Assembly (NCBI RefSeq): GCF_000208865.1
Contig: NC_018394.1
Coordinates: 186,001-250,000, forward strand
Reading direction: 5' to 3'
DNA length: 64,000 bases
Source of the DNA: Neospora caninum Liverpool
Taxonomy: Eukaryota; Apicomplexa; Conoidasida; Eucoccidiorida; Sarcocystidae
In this document: piece by piece, positions 36,601 through 49,218 of the stretch
Position numbering within the stretch: the first letter of the stretch is position 1
How the letters are laid out: the number at the start of each line of letters is the position of its first letter
Notes under the pieces: model-generated
Seen by the model: only the letters and a program-made list of their open reading frames with translations
The model's database searches: none
What the model was told of the DNA's origin: nothing
Program-made: the position numbers and the translations under genes

Positions 36601-39600
36601 CCGGCTCACCTCCACAGCAACGAAGTTGTCTTCCGGCATATCCGTCACAAAAATGACGGACTTCATTTCCGCATGGGCGAAACGCCCCGAGAGAGGAACG
36701 GAGACCGGAATCTCAAAGTCCTCGGGTTTCCGCCCCATTTCAATGAGTCTCGTCCTCGCAGTTCTGGAAAAAACAAACGCGCTCGGCTAGAAAGCCACGC
36801 ATGCAGGTTTCGCAAAAACTCGGTAGAGACGCTAGGGCACACGCCGAGACAGCCCCGTATACCTACGCACGGTTCTGGAGTCGCAGCGCAGTTTTCACGA
36901 AGAAAAATGGTCTCCTCCAAAGGGCGAAACTCGACACTTTGACATGCAGCGAGACGGCGCCCTACAAAGAAGAATACGCGTATGAGTCTTGAAGCATCGC
37001 TGAAAAAGGCTTACCGGATGCGATCGGCGTAGTCGGGATAGTAGCAGCCCACGTACAGCGTCTCTCGCTGGTAGTGCCGCACGAGGTCGAGGAAAGTTTC
37101 CCTGAAACAGGAGCGCGAAAGAGAAGGGAGCAGGCGAGAGGAGGGCGAAACGGCGAGGGAATAGGACAGAAAGTGGGGCAACCCGCGACGAAAAAGCGGC
37201 TTTGTGTCATGGAGAGACGAGAAAAAAAGGAACAGTCAAAAGAAGAGAGTGCGCGGGAGGACCCAGCCACCACAACGGAGAGCCGAATTCAAGAGTTGCG
37301 ACAACACAGGATGCAGAAACAAGGCAAGGGGGACGGTACGACACGCACAGAGAGGATCGAAATGACGAGACGCACCCCCAAAAAACTTGGGCTTTTCTCG
37401 TCTTCGGTGCCTCTCTCTCTCCCTTCGCTCTGTTGCTTTCGGTCGAGCTGTCACCCAGCGCCCGAGTCTTTGCCCGTTGGTGTGTGCTTCCTTTTCCTTC
37501 GCCTCTGTCTTTTCGACAACAGTCTTTCGTCTGTCCGCCTCTTCGCGGATCTCCTGCAAGGCTCACCTTTGCGGCCAGTTCTTGCAGGTGACGACGATCT
37601 GGGGATGAACGCAAATGTGAGCGCCGTTGTAGAGGAGCCCCGCCGCGAGGTTCTGCAGAGGCGCAGTGGAAAGAGGCTCAGCTGCGAAAGAAAGAATCAC
37701 AGCCGACTTTTTAGCGAGCAAAGGGACGCAAAACAGCCGAGGGGGACGGCCGACACGTGCAAGAAGACGCATGCACAGCGCCGAAGGCGACAGAGAACAA
37801 GACCCTGCTCGAGCACGTGCCGCCGTGGAAGGCCAGATCCGTTTGCTGGACCGTGCCAAGAGAGAAGATGGCAACACGGCCGTCATCCGCAATGCATGAA
37901 GAAGCAGGCAGATATCAGGTTCTCGACGAGAGATGAGCCGTGCACTCTCTCTGCGTCCGTCCCGATGCAGAACTCGGTTCCTCGTTCCCTACTCGTGCGT
38001 GCCACTGTAGCGCTCTCGTAGACCTGTCAGAAGAAAAGACGAGACACAAAAAGACGCGCGAGACACTTACGGCCACGCACAGGAGCTGAGCATCGCGCAG
38101 GACACGTGAGGCGCGCCCTGGCGCCCCAGCCACGGGGCGCTGAGGCCACTCTAAAGATCTGCACGCAATCTGCGAGAGACGAAACGTGTCGCACCCGGCA
38201 CCCGTGCGCACGCATGCGCATGCATGTGCACGCATGCAAGGGGCGACCTGAGGCTCGCGAGATCCTTACCAGTTTCCGGGACAGATAATCCACGGCGTGC
38301 AAGACCCGAGCTCGGCTGTGAACGGTTTGTCGAGGAGAGGCTTCGGCGCAGGCTCAGTCTGGGGCGGCGGCGTCGGCTTGCCCCAGAGAATCCGATTGGC
38401 TGTGGCGATAGACCCTGAGCGCAGGGACGCGGAGGCGCGAGAAAAAAAGCTGCAGCCCACTCTGTCCAGAGCGACGGAAAGAGACCGAGAACAAGACAGG
38501 ACTCAAAACGACGCCCGTCCGATGCGGCCGGAAAGACAAGCTACACAACGACAAGCTTCTCCACAACAGCTAGCCTCACTCCTTTCTGACACATTCGTGT
38601 CGACATCGGTGCTTCGTGTATATCTGAGAGTTGCCGGATCACCTATGGACCTTTTGCGAGTTGTGTATGCCTCTGACGACTGCGCTGAAACACGCGCACG
38701 CGCCGACTCTGCACTTGCCGACTCTGCACTTTGGCGTGAGCGCGCCGTCCGCGCTTGAGACGTGTCTAAAAGAAAACTCAGCACCAACTTCGATGCGAGA
38801 TCTCCCCCTGTCCGCGCACCTGTCATGTACCACTTCGTCACGCACTCGTGGTGGAGGAGCGCCTCGCCCTGTTTCACGTCGCCCTCGACGAAAAGAAGAA
38901 AGTGACGGTCGAACAGAGGCTTGAAAATCTGCTCCACCACTGGCGCCACACGTGGATTGAACGGACTGCTCTGCGAGACAAACCGAGCACTGGGGGAAAC
39001 GAAACGACCTCTAGGAGAAAAAACACACAAGGCACAAGATGGAAAGATCCCCGTCCACACCCATCCGTGTCACACAGCTGTACCTGTATTTATATATATA
39101 TATATATATTTATGTATATATGCATATATATTATATATATTTGTATGTATATGTATATAAAGAGATAGAAGGATATTTGTGTGTTTAGGTCTGGAAAGGA
39201 ATTCACGTTTTGGCTCTGTGTAAATGGGAGGAAATACTTGACAGGATGTGTGCATTTGTCTTGGTGGAGGGAACATCAGGCGGCACGTCCCTTCAGCGGC
39301 GTTGACCGTACGGGGAAGGCGCGTCTTGTTTCGGGTTCGCAAAGCCGGGGCTGACAAGTCTGCGCCCGAAACCGACCCTGAAGCAGCAGCCTTACCTTGT
39401 ACACACAAACGCTGTTCTCCACAAACAGCGAGGTCAGCACGTCGATTGGCGCATCAACTGAAGACACAGAGGCGAAGCGAGCGAGAAAAGAGTAAGCAAG
39501 GGGAGTCGCGAGAGAAAAGCCGAACAATTCGAGACGCGCCGTGCCCCAACAGGTTGGCGAAGCAAACGCACCACCAGCATTCGCATGGCTATTTTGGTGG

Positions 39601-42600
39601 CATAACCTCGAGCGAGAGAGAAACGCAGGCACGCAGCGAGTCGACGACCGAAAGCAAATCCCGCCCTGCCTCGAGCGTCTGTCTGCTGAGGCCAGCGCGC
39701 GTCTGTAGCAGGCGCGACTGTGCGGCTATGAACGTTTCTCACAGTTGCCGGCCCCAAGAATGGCAACGACGTTTCCAGGGCGCTCGTGAAGAAGCTCTTG
39801 CTCGACGGCGCCTTCGACGAGAAGTTCCATGGACCCAAAGGTCAGCAATGTGGTGAAGAGTAAACCCTTGGGGCCAACCTGAGAGAAGCGGCAAGCGGAA
39901 AAACGCAGAAGCGGCGGAGCTGTGTGTGTATCGCCGACCCCACGGACGGACGCTTTTGAGCTCCGTCTTCTTTTTTTGCGCTTTTCCTTGATGCCCGCCT
40001 CTCTAGAAGCGGCGACGCGACCGCGGGCAGAGACAGCGTAGAGACAGGAGAGGAGAAACACACACGGAAAGGAGGCAGGAAACCCCCGTAGGGCTTTCGG
40101 TGCTTCTGTGGCTACTCGTAGTGCCGTGTTCTTTTCTTTGAAATGAATCAGCGCACCCTCGGTGTAAAAAGAGCTGGAGAAGAAGGAAGGACACACGTGA
40201 CGGGAGACATTCGACGCCAGCACATAAGGCGCTGTGCATGGCCCCAGCGGAAATATTGGAGCAGTCGAGAGGACGTGCGCGACGCGGGGTGAAAATCAGA
40301 ACAGAGCCACGCCTGGCGATGAGTGCACGCATACCTTTACAAAATGTCGAGTCGGCCTCTGGTTTGAGGCCTCGCCCTCGCCGTTCGCTGTTCCGCCCTC
40401 CGCGGGCTTTGCAGCGAGAGGCGGCGGCGGTTTCCCTGTGGCGACGACCGCTTCAAAGTACTCTCGGATGACGCTCAACCAAATGCCTACGAGCTGTGCC
40501 ACAAACGGGGAGCACAGGCAATGGAGAGAGTCGCCGAACCGCAGAAAGTAGGAGAGACGCGCGGAAGACGGAGAGAAGCAGTGAGGACGAAACACCGACG
40601 AAGCACTCGAGAAGGGAGAACAGGACGGGGAACACCACAGACGCCAATTGGACAGAGAGGAAGAGCCGAGGAAAGGGAGAGCGGAACTCGACGTGAGGCA
40701 AACACTCGGTTTTTCGCGCAAGATGTGTGCAGCATTTGTGCAGAGAAGGAATGGTCTGGAAGGAGGAGGTACCATACGCAGAAAGGCAGGAGAGTGACGT
40801 GCCAAGTGAAGAAGAATGGCGAAGGTGGAAGGAAACGGGAAACGCACAGGGAAAAGAACAAGGCAGGGAAAAACGCATCGACACTCGAGCGCGCGAGAGA
40901 GGCAGGAAGGAGAAATGCGAAGCAGCGAAACGCAGCGAGAGGTGGGAGCCCGACCGGTGACCCCACGGGAGGAGACACAAGACAGGAAGGGATGGAGAGG
41001 AAGCAGACAACGAAGCGCACAACAGAAAGAAGGTGAGACACGAGCGAGCTTTTGAGAAGCGGAAGAAAACCGCAAACAGGATGGACGTTCAGCGTGAGAC
41101 GAAGCAACGGCGAAGAAGTGGAAGAAAGCACAGATGGAGAGGTCAGAGAGCTGCCTCGAAGCAAAGGCAAGAGCAGATCAGAAACGCGCGAGACATCGAG
41201 GGAAGGAGTTTGGTTGTCGAGGTCCGTTGCTTTACAATGCTCCCGAACACATTTACGCACGGTGAACCTCCGTCTCTCGGTGTACGCCCGCTCGTCGAAA
41301 ACGGTCTCTTCGCCGCACACGAATGCCCCCGGAAACGACGCTCAGGTTTTGTCTCTTTGTCTGGTAGCTTTGTGCGGCGCTCTCCACGGCGGTGTGCCAT
41401 GTGGCTGCTGCTTTCCCTGCCATGACACACAGCCCGCCGTCCCTCCTGTTTCGCTCCCGTTGGATTCTGGGGCTGTGGAGTGTACGAAACAGCGCAGTCG
41501 ACACGGCCTCTTTGTCGTTAGGTGCCTAATGGTTCTTTAGCCTCTTCTCTCAGCCTCTTTTCGTCTGATCCGCTTTCCTCTCAGCCTCTTGATCGTTTCC
41601 GTACCATAGAGGAGTGCATCCAGTGGGAGACGCCTGAGGCAGTTCCGATTAGCCCTCTGGTTCGTGCATCAACGCACGCAAATCCTCCTTCGAGTTCTCC
41701 AGTTGCCCGTGAGGCTTCGCCTCCCCCTGCTGTTTGCGATGGACTGTCGTCCCTCGGCACACGCTCCGGTTCATCTCGTTTTTCGATCGAAGCCTCATGG
41801 AGGTCCGTGGAAAAAGCTTGCAGCCGATCCATCAGTTCGTCAATGATTGCGAGTTTCTCCTGAGGACTGAGGGAAGCCCAAGCGTCCTTTTGCGCCGCGA
41901 CGAGGCGCACGCCTCGGTCGAGGTCTTTCATGGCGTCGATTCCTGGAAAAATGCACGTGTTAAGCGGGTAAACCTTCCCCTCCTGCGCGATGTGTGCTAG
42001 CCCGAAAGTTCCCCGCGAGCTCGTTTTCTGAGAAGAACACAGCCGGCTCCTCGAATTTTGGCGAAGCCCGTGCACGACGCCGCGGAAAACCGGCCAGCTT
42101 CTGTTTTTGGTGCGGAAACAAGAAAAGGAACCAGTTCGCAAGTGAAGTCTGCCGTCGAGAAAGATAGAACAGCCAATGGAGTGGAGGAAAGTCAACAGCA
42201 GAAGGTCCCCTTGTCAGGTGAGAGCCCCCCCGGAAGGCCGCTTTTGGACTGGCCGACGGCGAGTCGCACACACCGCACTGGAAAAACTTACCGTCGAAAA
42301 GACCGCTCGTACTCCCGACAACTTCCACACAGACAACAGCGAGGAAAGAGAATCCGTGCTCCTTTTCGGGCGCCGACCGGTCGACGGCAAGCAAGTCGTT
42401 TTCCGAGGTAAGAAACGAGACAGCTTCGCGGTTCAGTTCGACGCGGGGAAGCGGTCACAGCTGCCGACAACGAGAAAAAACGTTGAACTAACCATATACG
42501 AAGAGACCTACAGAGAGATGCTTGCGTCAGACAGGGAGGCGTGAAGACTGTCCAGCACCGCAAACGAAGGAAATACGAGTAAGAGCCATATTTCCTCGAA

Positions 42601-45182
42601 AAATCTGGAGTATGCAGGGAGTCAGGCGGGGACCATCACACAAGACACGCGTCGCGCCGCACATCTGCTACGCGGCACACCAGCAAGTTACGTGCACTGG
42701 TTTTCAATCCAGGTAAGGGTTAAATGGCTTTCAGGCTCTTCCGGAATTCGAGGTTCCTGTGAGGAAAGTGCTTAGCGGCGGCCACAGTCAGAAAATCTAC
42801 GTTTCTAGCGTCCGACTATGCGCTTGCGAACGAAGGCGGTGCGGCCGTACTCTGCGGAGCGCAGCGCCAAACAGAAAGTGGTAAGCGCCGATTTCTGAAC
42901 CATTCGGGCGTTCCAGATGCCAGCGAACAAGAATAATTGTGAAGAAGCGGATGGCAAAGCGGGGCTGTAGTTTCCGACACTCACAACAACACTTGCGTTC
43001 CCATTCGGCAACCTTGAGCGGTCAAAAAGATCAGCAAGGAGCTTCAGAAGGGGACTGAGTCGGAACCTGTGTTCACTGCTTTTCGCGGGGAAACCGGTTT
43101 TGTCCTGTCCCGATTTCACCGACGTGCTCCACATAGAGAGGACACTCTCTCACGCGCGTGGCTCGCTGTGCTTCCGTGTTCTGCTCCTCCGGGCTAGACA
43201 GTTGAGAAAGAATTTTTTTGCCGGGCGGAGGAACTCAAGCACACGGTGTGCTTCCGGGACTCTCCCTTCACGCGGGGTCGAAATCTAATCTGTAGCCCCT
43301 GATTCCGATTTTCTTCGGATCTCGTGTTCCACTGGAAAGCAGCAGGAGATACCAAACGGAGGCTTTATTCTCGGGTGGATGTTCAGCCCTATCAACCGCG
43401 GTTCAGCCAACCCCTTTTCCCTTGCACATGACTGTCACGTCTGTGCATGAGGAAACAATTTTCGAAATTCCGCGTTCACTTCTGCTCCGCGACTGACTGG
43501 AAAAACGGACAGTATCCAGGTTTTCTCGGGGGCGGGTGGTTCAAACGATCTACGGGCCCTCGTTACGTATTTACGTTGAGACCGACACTAACGGCGAACG
43601 ACTGAGGTTCCGGGCGCGGTTTTAACAAGCGTGCGTTCCTTTTGGTCGCGCACTCAAATCCTCAAATCTGACTGTGCATGATGCACGTGGAGAGCAACTG
43701 ACATTCGACAGCAGTGCAGGCCGACCACGAGATCTTTTTTTGAGCGGAAAACGGGCTGACACGGCTCCGGGAAATGAATTCGAAATCCGTTGAACGGCCC
43801 ACAAAAAGAGTTGTTGGGCGCGTAAAAGGGACGTTGTTTACGGTTTACTCACACGAGGACGCGCTTGCCTTCTCGGACCAGCGTTTCCACGGTTCTTCGG
43901 GAGAAACCTCCGTCAGATCAGCGCGTACAGAAAAGTCCTTGGAGAAAGACGACTCGTGTAGCCAGCAATGTCCACAGCCAGATTCGCAGACGAATCGGTC
44001 TATAAATGGTACTTTGTCAGAATGCTTGGCACTCTCCCGTACTGCAACTGCTTGTATCGCTGGTCCTCTTCAGCTTGCTTCAGGTCCATAGTGAAGTTCT
44101 CTGTATTCAACAACAACAGAGCGGAAAAGAATGCCACCAAAACCGCCTACACACGTGTTTGTCTCGCACTAAGCAATCCACTGAAAATTATCTGTGCGAA
44201 TGGCACGCAAACCCAAGTCCAAACAGCCCTGCACACAGGGAGTCCACGTCTTGCAGAACAGCGGTCTCCGGCCTCCTGGAACTGCGGTTCGCCCGTCTCT
44301 GCACAGCCAGGATCCCCCACGCAAAGCAGTGCGCTGTGCTTTACTCCAGAACGGACGGTCCCTCGTCCTTCGATCACCCCTTCTACGCATTCTGCTTGCT
44401 CGGCTAATACATTCCACTATCCCCCTCGCCAGATACGGTGGAATATTCAAGGGAAGCAATTAGTATGTTTTGCCCTCGCGAGCAGCCGAACATGCCAGCG
44501 CTTCCTATGTGAGCACTCGGAACACAGAGAAAACTCGATGAGGCGCAACGCACGAAGCGTCAGTACGTTATATGCAACGGGAGAGGGTCCCCTTTTTAAC
44601 GGAGACTCACGGCTGACGCCCTCTTTGCTCTCCTTTCCAATGACGGTGGATTTGAGGTACGCGCGGCGGTAAGTGTGGGAAAGCGTCTGCTTGCGCCCCT
44701 TGCCCCACGGAGAGAATTGGCGGATCAGTAAAGACTCGACCCCCCCCCCCCTCCCTCGCTTTGCCCTCGGGTGGTTCATGCGTTGCACCAGTGACGGCGA
44801 GGGTACCCGCATTTTCACTTCTAGCGTTCTTCCGTTTCTTCGAGCGGAGCATATTTTAGCACCCGAAGCTGGACTTACGCGCTTGGCGAAGTGCCGGGTC
44901 GCGTTCGATGACCTCAAACACAGAGATGCGTCGGAAGCACTTGGCCATGCTGTTGTACGCCTCCCGAACCTGCTCGGCGCCGGCGAGTCCGCGATGATAC
45001 ATACTGCTGATGTCTCTGTAGCGATCTTTTTGCTCTTCACACTGGGAGAGCGACGGCGCAGGCAGAGCCGCCGGTGGGTTGCTGGGCGACGGCGCACTCT
45101 GGTCAAACTGGACGAAAGGCACCGGCTCAGGCAAGAAAATCTCTTGCACAGGAGACGCAGGATATCTCGGTGTGCGCACCAT
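33675..45182 (-). CDS. Aldehyde dehydrogenase superfamily protein (bacterial-type large ALDH)
   Basis: Fifteen exons, all phases closing, 727 aa: 45182-44879, 41942-41605, 40493-40335, 39878-39743, 39457-39396, 38970-38820, 38414-38270, 38023-37993, 37652-37567, 37101-37015, 36763-36610, 36009-35854, 35167-35024, 34253-34179, 33830-33675 (TGA). It matches a ~550-600-aa ALDH family known from bacteria: nucleotide-binding VVAILGAGNFDAPIDVL, then GSIATANRILWG, PFTAELGSC with catalytic Glu near 418, NGAHICVHPQIVVTCKNWPQR with nucleophile Cys near 456, EEMFAPVCAEVALDTPA, LRYGSVHVNTLTMLA, DLQSGIGVYG and KRPIKSVLRAPF. Both catalytic residues remain, so NAD(P)-dependent aldehyde oxidation is likely; substrate unknown. 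Exon 1 (about 100 residues) is a Pro-rich extension without a match in what I recall. The same frame is open upstream to 45287, which would add 35 residues. Intron 1 is 2.9 kb. A C-run of 12 lies in it. Confidence 0.92.
34889..34906. repeat. Poly-C run (18 C)
   Basis: A homopolymer of 18 C on the plus strand inside the intron between the aldehyde dehydrogenase exons 35167-35024 and 34253-34179. Such runs are prone to length variation and sequencing error. Confidence 0.95.
39089..39162. repeat. TA-rich microsatellite
   Basis: Imperfect (TA)n tract in the aldehyde dehydrogenase intron between exons 39457-39396 and 38970-38820. Confidence 0.95.
44740..44751. repeat. Poly-C run (12 C)
   Basis: Homopolymer C tract inside the first intron of the aldehyde dehydrogenase gene, about 130 bp from the exon 1 donor. 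Confidence 0.93.
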
Positions 45183-48124
45183 CTTGATAATGGACTTGCA
45201 CAGTTTTACACTTTCCCAAGTGAAGAAGGAGCAGGAAATATCTGCAGGCCAAACACGAACAATGGCGGAGAGCACGGTGCGTTTCAACGCACAAAAAGTG
45301 GTTTTCCGCTAAGAGACCTCCCGTGTCGCGCGCGCCCTCGAAAGTACATTCAAACCAGACGGCCTACGTACTGCAACGCGACTGCAGCGGAAGACGCCCT
45401 TTTCTCTCCAGAGAGAAAAAACTCGGTTGAAAATCCAGAGGGAAAGCAGTTGCACAACGTCCGACTGCTCCACGAGTTTGTGGATCACAGCGGCAACACG
45501 AGACGACTGACGGGCACTTGGTACCCCGAAACCGAAGTCTGAACGGGAGCACCGTGAGAACGCCTGGGGAATCCTTTTGTGTTGAAAAGTTCAGTCCGCG
45601 TATCCGCAGTCGAAGGGAACCGTCAAGGACCTTTCTGATTCCCCAAACACCGAAAGACACGTGTGGAGAGGCCTGCATGTGCAGGGTTGCATGCAAAATG
45701 GCCGCTGTCGCCGAGGTCGGGGCGCCCGTTCCCGCCTACACTTGACAAATCGGGTTCTATTGCGTCACAGTGTACCTGCTGCTACTAAGCGTAGTCAATT
45801 TATATTTTGCGTTCTCGTTTCTGCACAACCCTTCAGCATATAAAACGGACAGCGGGAAAGGGGGTTCTCCAACCAGGGCGTTACAGTTAGAGTTGACAAA
45901 CTGCAGTCCTCGTCCGTGGAGAGGTGAGTTGCGGCTTTGCAAAATAGTGCTGTAAACAGTGATGTAAGTCCTTGACACGCTCTACGAGATCTGGTCTTGT
46001 TTAAGAAAACCACAGGAATATGAACCGCCCTTCTCGGTTGGAGCGGCGCGTGTCGGTACTCCACACGAGCTCTCACCCGGACGACAGCTTAGATCACACT
46101 TCGTGTGTGTCTACCGTTTTTGAAGCACTGGGGGCCTCTACCACAACTCAAAGCTGTGCTTTAAGCCCTATCAACCCGACTGTAGTGATTGGCGTCGAGG
46201 ATGGCGCAGTTTACCGGATCCCCGTTCGTTTCGCGCAACGAGCGAAGAGCTGCCCCACTTAAGAGTAGGCAATCAAGTGACAGCCGGTCGAGTTCCTCCT
46301 GAGCTCATGCATTCCTTGGAGTCGAGTACGGGGTTTAGAAGTATAGGGAAAGATGCTTCTATCCTTTGGGATCACTTGAGGGCCAGCTGATATATGTCTT
46401 TCCGTTCCCGCAAAACGCTGAAGTAGTACAGTCTGGGCACTACGCGGCCGGAGAGATATAGCCACGAGCGTGATTTCAGTCTTACGAAAAGAATCGGCAC
46501 AGTCCCCACCGATGACGGAAGAAGGCTATCCGTTCTTCCGTAGGCGTAGTCCCGACGTAACACATTAGGAAGAGGGCAATGAATAACCTCGCTGTTCCTG
46601 TCCAAAACACAAGCACATGAACCGCCCTGATTTTCGTTGGAATGCGCAAACACGGTTTTGACAGAATGACCCCCTTGACGCAAGTCACAACAGGAGGCAT
46701 TCCCGTGCGAGAAGCGGCGTATCACTCTTGGCAACTTCCTTTCTGAATGCACTCACGTCTTTTGCATTCTACAGGCCGTCAACAACTACCCTGAGGAGAA
46801 ACCTCACAGGTACAAAGACAGAAGAGGCAAAACCTGGGAGGGTGGATGCCCTCCTTTTCTAAGTCGTGATTTGAGTTGAGTGCCTCTCGTGGTCTTTCAA
46901 GACTACACGAACACAGACGGTACGGGGGGTATGCGTTCCGGCGCTTTTTTCGCACAATCTGCTCTCACCATCCTGACACGTGTCTCATCGCTCCAGCATG
47001 CAGGCGCAGACATTCGTTTTTCGGCGCCTCCGTTCATCGCGTTTTTCTTTGCCCTCTCGTTTTTCTCTCCAAATCGCCCAACGGCGGGGGCCGCATTTCC
47101 CAATCGCGTTTCCACGCCCTCCTGCACAACTCGAATTTCCCTGCAATGAAACCTGACAGCTTGTTCCTTCGCGGTACTGTCATCGACGCGCCGGTGCTCC
47201 CCCCTTCAAACTTCTGAAGAAAGACTGGTCTAAATCAACAGACACATACGTGGATATCTACCGAAGCTCCGATTGTCGGTTGTCTCGCTTTCCCGGGGAG
47301 GTTCGGATGGCTGCATCTGCTGTATCGGCGCGATCGTCTCCTAACATCGGTGTACAGCTGCCAGCGCGTGTTTCTCTTCTCCTCGGTTATTTCCCTACTT
47401 CCTGATTCTCTCCCAGCTTTTTGGCAATTTTTGGCAGTCGGTTCGGGATGATAGAGTATTTTCAGCCCGGACGAAAACGAGCGAGCGACGCAGCCACGTG
47501 CCCCTTTCGCCTTTTCTTTTCCCCCGTCCAGCGACACCAGCCAGATACGCACCGCTCCCGCCCCGTTGGCGGTTCGGCGATCGGCTTACCTTTTTTCCCG
47601 CTTCCGTTCGCTTTTCCATTTCCCTTTCTTGTCTTTACGTCTCGCTCTTCATTAAACCGACACACACGCTGCGAGGGCATGGATTGCTAATGTGCGCCGC
47701 GCCGGACGAGAGCGGTTGCACACCGCGTTTCAGCTGACACTCTGGACAGCGCAAGCGAGAACAGACTCTCGAGCCCCAGTCAAAACCAAGAACAGGGTTG
47801 TGTCTGGCACGGGTTTTATGAAGGATTGCCTGGACGTGAATTGAAGATTCCTTGCTCGTCCGTGCACGTGTGCGCCTCCCTGATTCTCTCTTCTTGCGTT
47901 ATACACCTCTGGCGCCTGAAACCCATGTCCCGCGCCGCGCTGCTCCGCGGGAACTTCTCGCGTCACTTGCGTCTTTTTCTCGCCCGCCCATCTTCTCCCA
48001 ACTGCATTCTCCCTCTTTCATCGCCTCCTTTTCTACTCCTTTATGATCGGTATGCATATCCAGACATGCATACGGCTCTGTGATCCGACCCTCTCAACAC
48101 ACGACTTCCCTGGGCGCCTCGTAG

Positions 48125-48712
48125 TCAACGTACATAAACATCTACACACGCTTGTTTTTCAAATTCTACGTCGTTCCCCGGAGTCCCAGTGATACAACTC
48201 GGTGCGACGCGCCACGGAATAAGACCCTCCTGTCCAACTATCTTTTTTTTGCATATATGCGGTTGTCGAGGGTTGGACGGTGTACACGGAGGTGTACGGG
48301 GGGCGCTTCTCTCTGGGATGTCTGCATTGCCTTTGGACTGGAAGAACACCTCCACCTCTTGCACATGTCTCGCGCTTGTCTTCCTCGATTCTCCCCATCG
48401 ACTTTGTCCCAATTTTTCTGTCATGGGAGGGCACAACTGTTGCCAGCGCTTAGGCGGCCGCTCTCGGGTTTTGCCTACGCGCTCTGAACAGCGAGAACGG
48501 AGAAACTTCATTTTTGAAAACACAGCCAAGGGCGTCTGTGGACAATCGTTTCTTGACGGGAAAGTCGCCTCGTACGAGGCACCCGTCAACGTCGCTGCAT
48601 CCGACTCCTCTTCATCCTCGTCACATCCAGGGGGATAGTACCGGAGATCTTCGTCTTTCCTAGTGCCTAGTCTCTCATCTTCTTCAGACCCCTTCGTGCA
48701 CCCCTTCCCCAC
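48125..48712 (-). CDS. Doubtful open reading frame, 195 aa
   Basis: Uninterrupted frame starting MGKGCTKGSEEDERLGTRKD with an acidic patch (DEDEEESDAA) and no recognised domain, signal peptide or membrane span. An open frame of 149 codons lies on the opposite strand over the same bases, and such overlaps are common by chance in this biased DNA. It lies within the probable 5' region of the PPR gene. It could be a small hypothetical gene or noise; I lean to noise. Confidence 0.18.
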   Translation of the reverse strand: MGKGCTKGSEEDERLGTRKDEDLRYYPPGCDEDEEESDAATLTGASYEATFPSRNDCPQTPLAVFSKMKFLRSRCSERVGKTRERPPKRWQQLCPPMTEKLGQSRWGESRKTSARHVQEVEVFFQSKGNADIPERSAPRTPPCTPSNPRQPHICKKKIVGQEGLIPWRVAPSCITGTPGNDVEFEKQACVDVYVR

Positions 48713-48969
48713 TTCCGCAGCGGATCTTTACACGCTGAAGCCCACGGCTTTTCTAATCAGTGTGTTCTGTTCTTTCCACTTGGCCTCGAGGCTCTCTTCG
48801 GAATCAAGACTGGAAAACCTCCCTCTTTCTTCCTCGTCTGCCTCCCGCCTTCTGTCTTCTCCTCTGTGTTCGCCGCCCTCCGTTTCTCGTCTCCACGGTT
48901 CAAGTGCACCTGTAGCTTCCCTTGTTGATCCAAACCTATCGATATCTAACTGTGCAACTCTCGACTCAC

Positions 48970-48992
48970 TATATATATATATATATATATAT
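48970..48992. repeat. (TA)n microsatellite
   Basis: Short TA run upstream of the PPR gene start. Confidence 0.9.
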
Positions 48993-49218
48993 ACGTGTAT
49001 ATTTGGGGCTGTATGCTTTTAGAAATCGTGGATGCATGCATAGAGAATCCCCTTTTTCGCGTGCTGAGCTCACGCTCAAAGCGTTAAACCTCTGCACGTT
49101 TAAAGAAACCGTCCTTTGACTGTTGTCTGACACACTGCGGGAAGCATGCATTTGTTTTCGTGTGCGCATTTCGTATAACGTTGGCCGCCTAAGATGGATC
49201 GAGGAAGAAAACGGCACA

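Larger units (their letters stand above)
45183..49218. promoter_or_regulatory. Divergent intergenic region between ALDH (-) and PPR gene (+), about 4 kb
   Basis: Longest stretch without a supported gene. It separates two head-to-head start codons and so holds both promoters and probably long 5' UTRs. A minus-strand frame with an ATG (48712-48125, 195 aa) is the longest candidate and is listed separately at low confidence. A (TA)n run lies at 48970-48992, about 230 bp before the PPR start. No conserved motif is claimed. Confidence 0.45.

Noticed and set aside
37074..38021. 315-codon plus-strand frame
   Set aside because: It overlaps three ALDH exons on the opposite strand and is Arg/Ser low-complexity.
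40003..40257. Possible extra ALDH exon (reading SSFYTEGALIHFKEKNTALR)
   Set aside because: Its phase fits neither neighbour, whereas exons 40493-40335 and 39878-39743 join directly in phase and match the family spacing.
44673..45542. 289-codon plus-strand frame
   Set aside because: It is antisense to ALDH exon 1 and has no domain; it results from biased composition.
46020..46262. 80-codon plus-strand frame starting MNRPSRLERRVS
   Set aside because: It is too short, with no domain or splice support.
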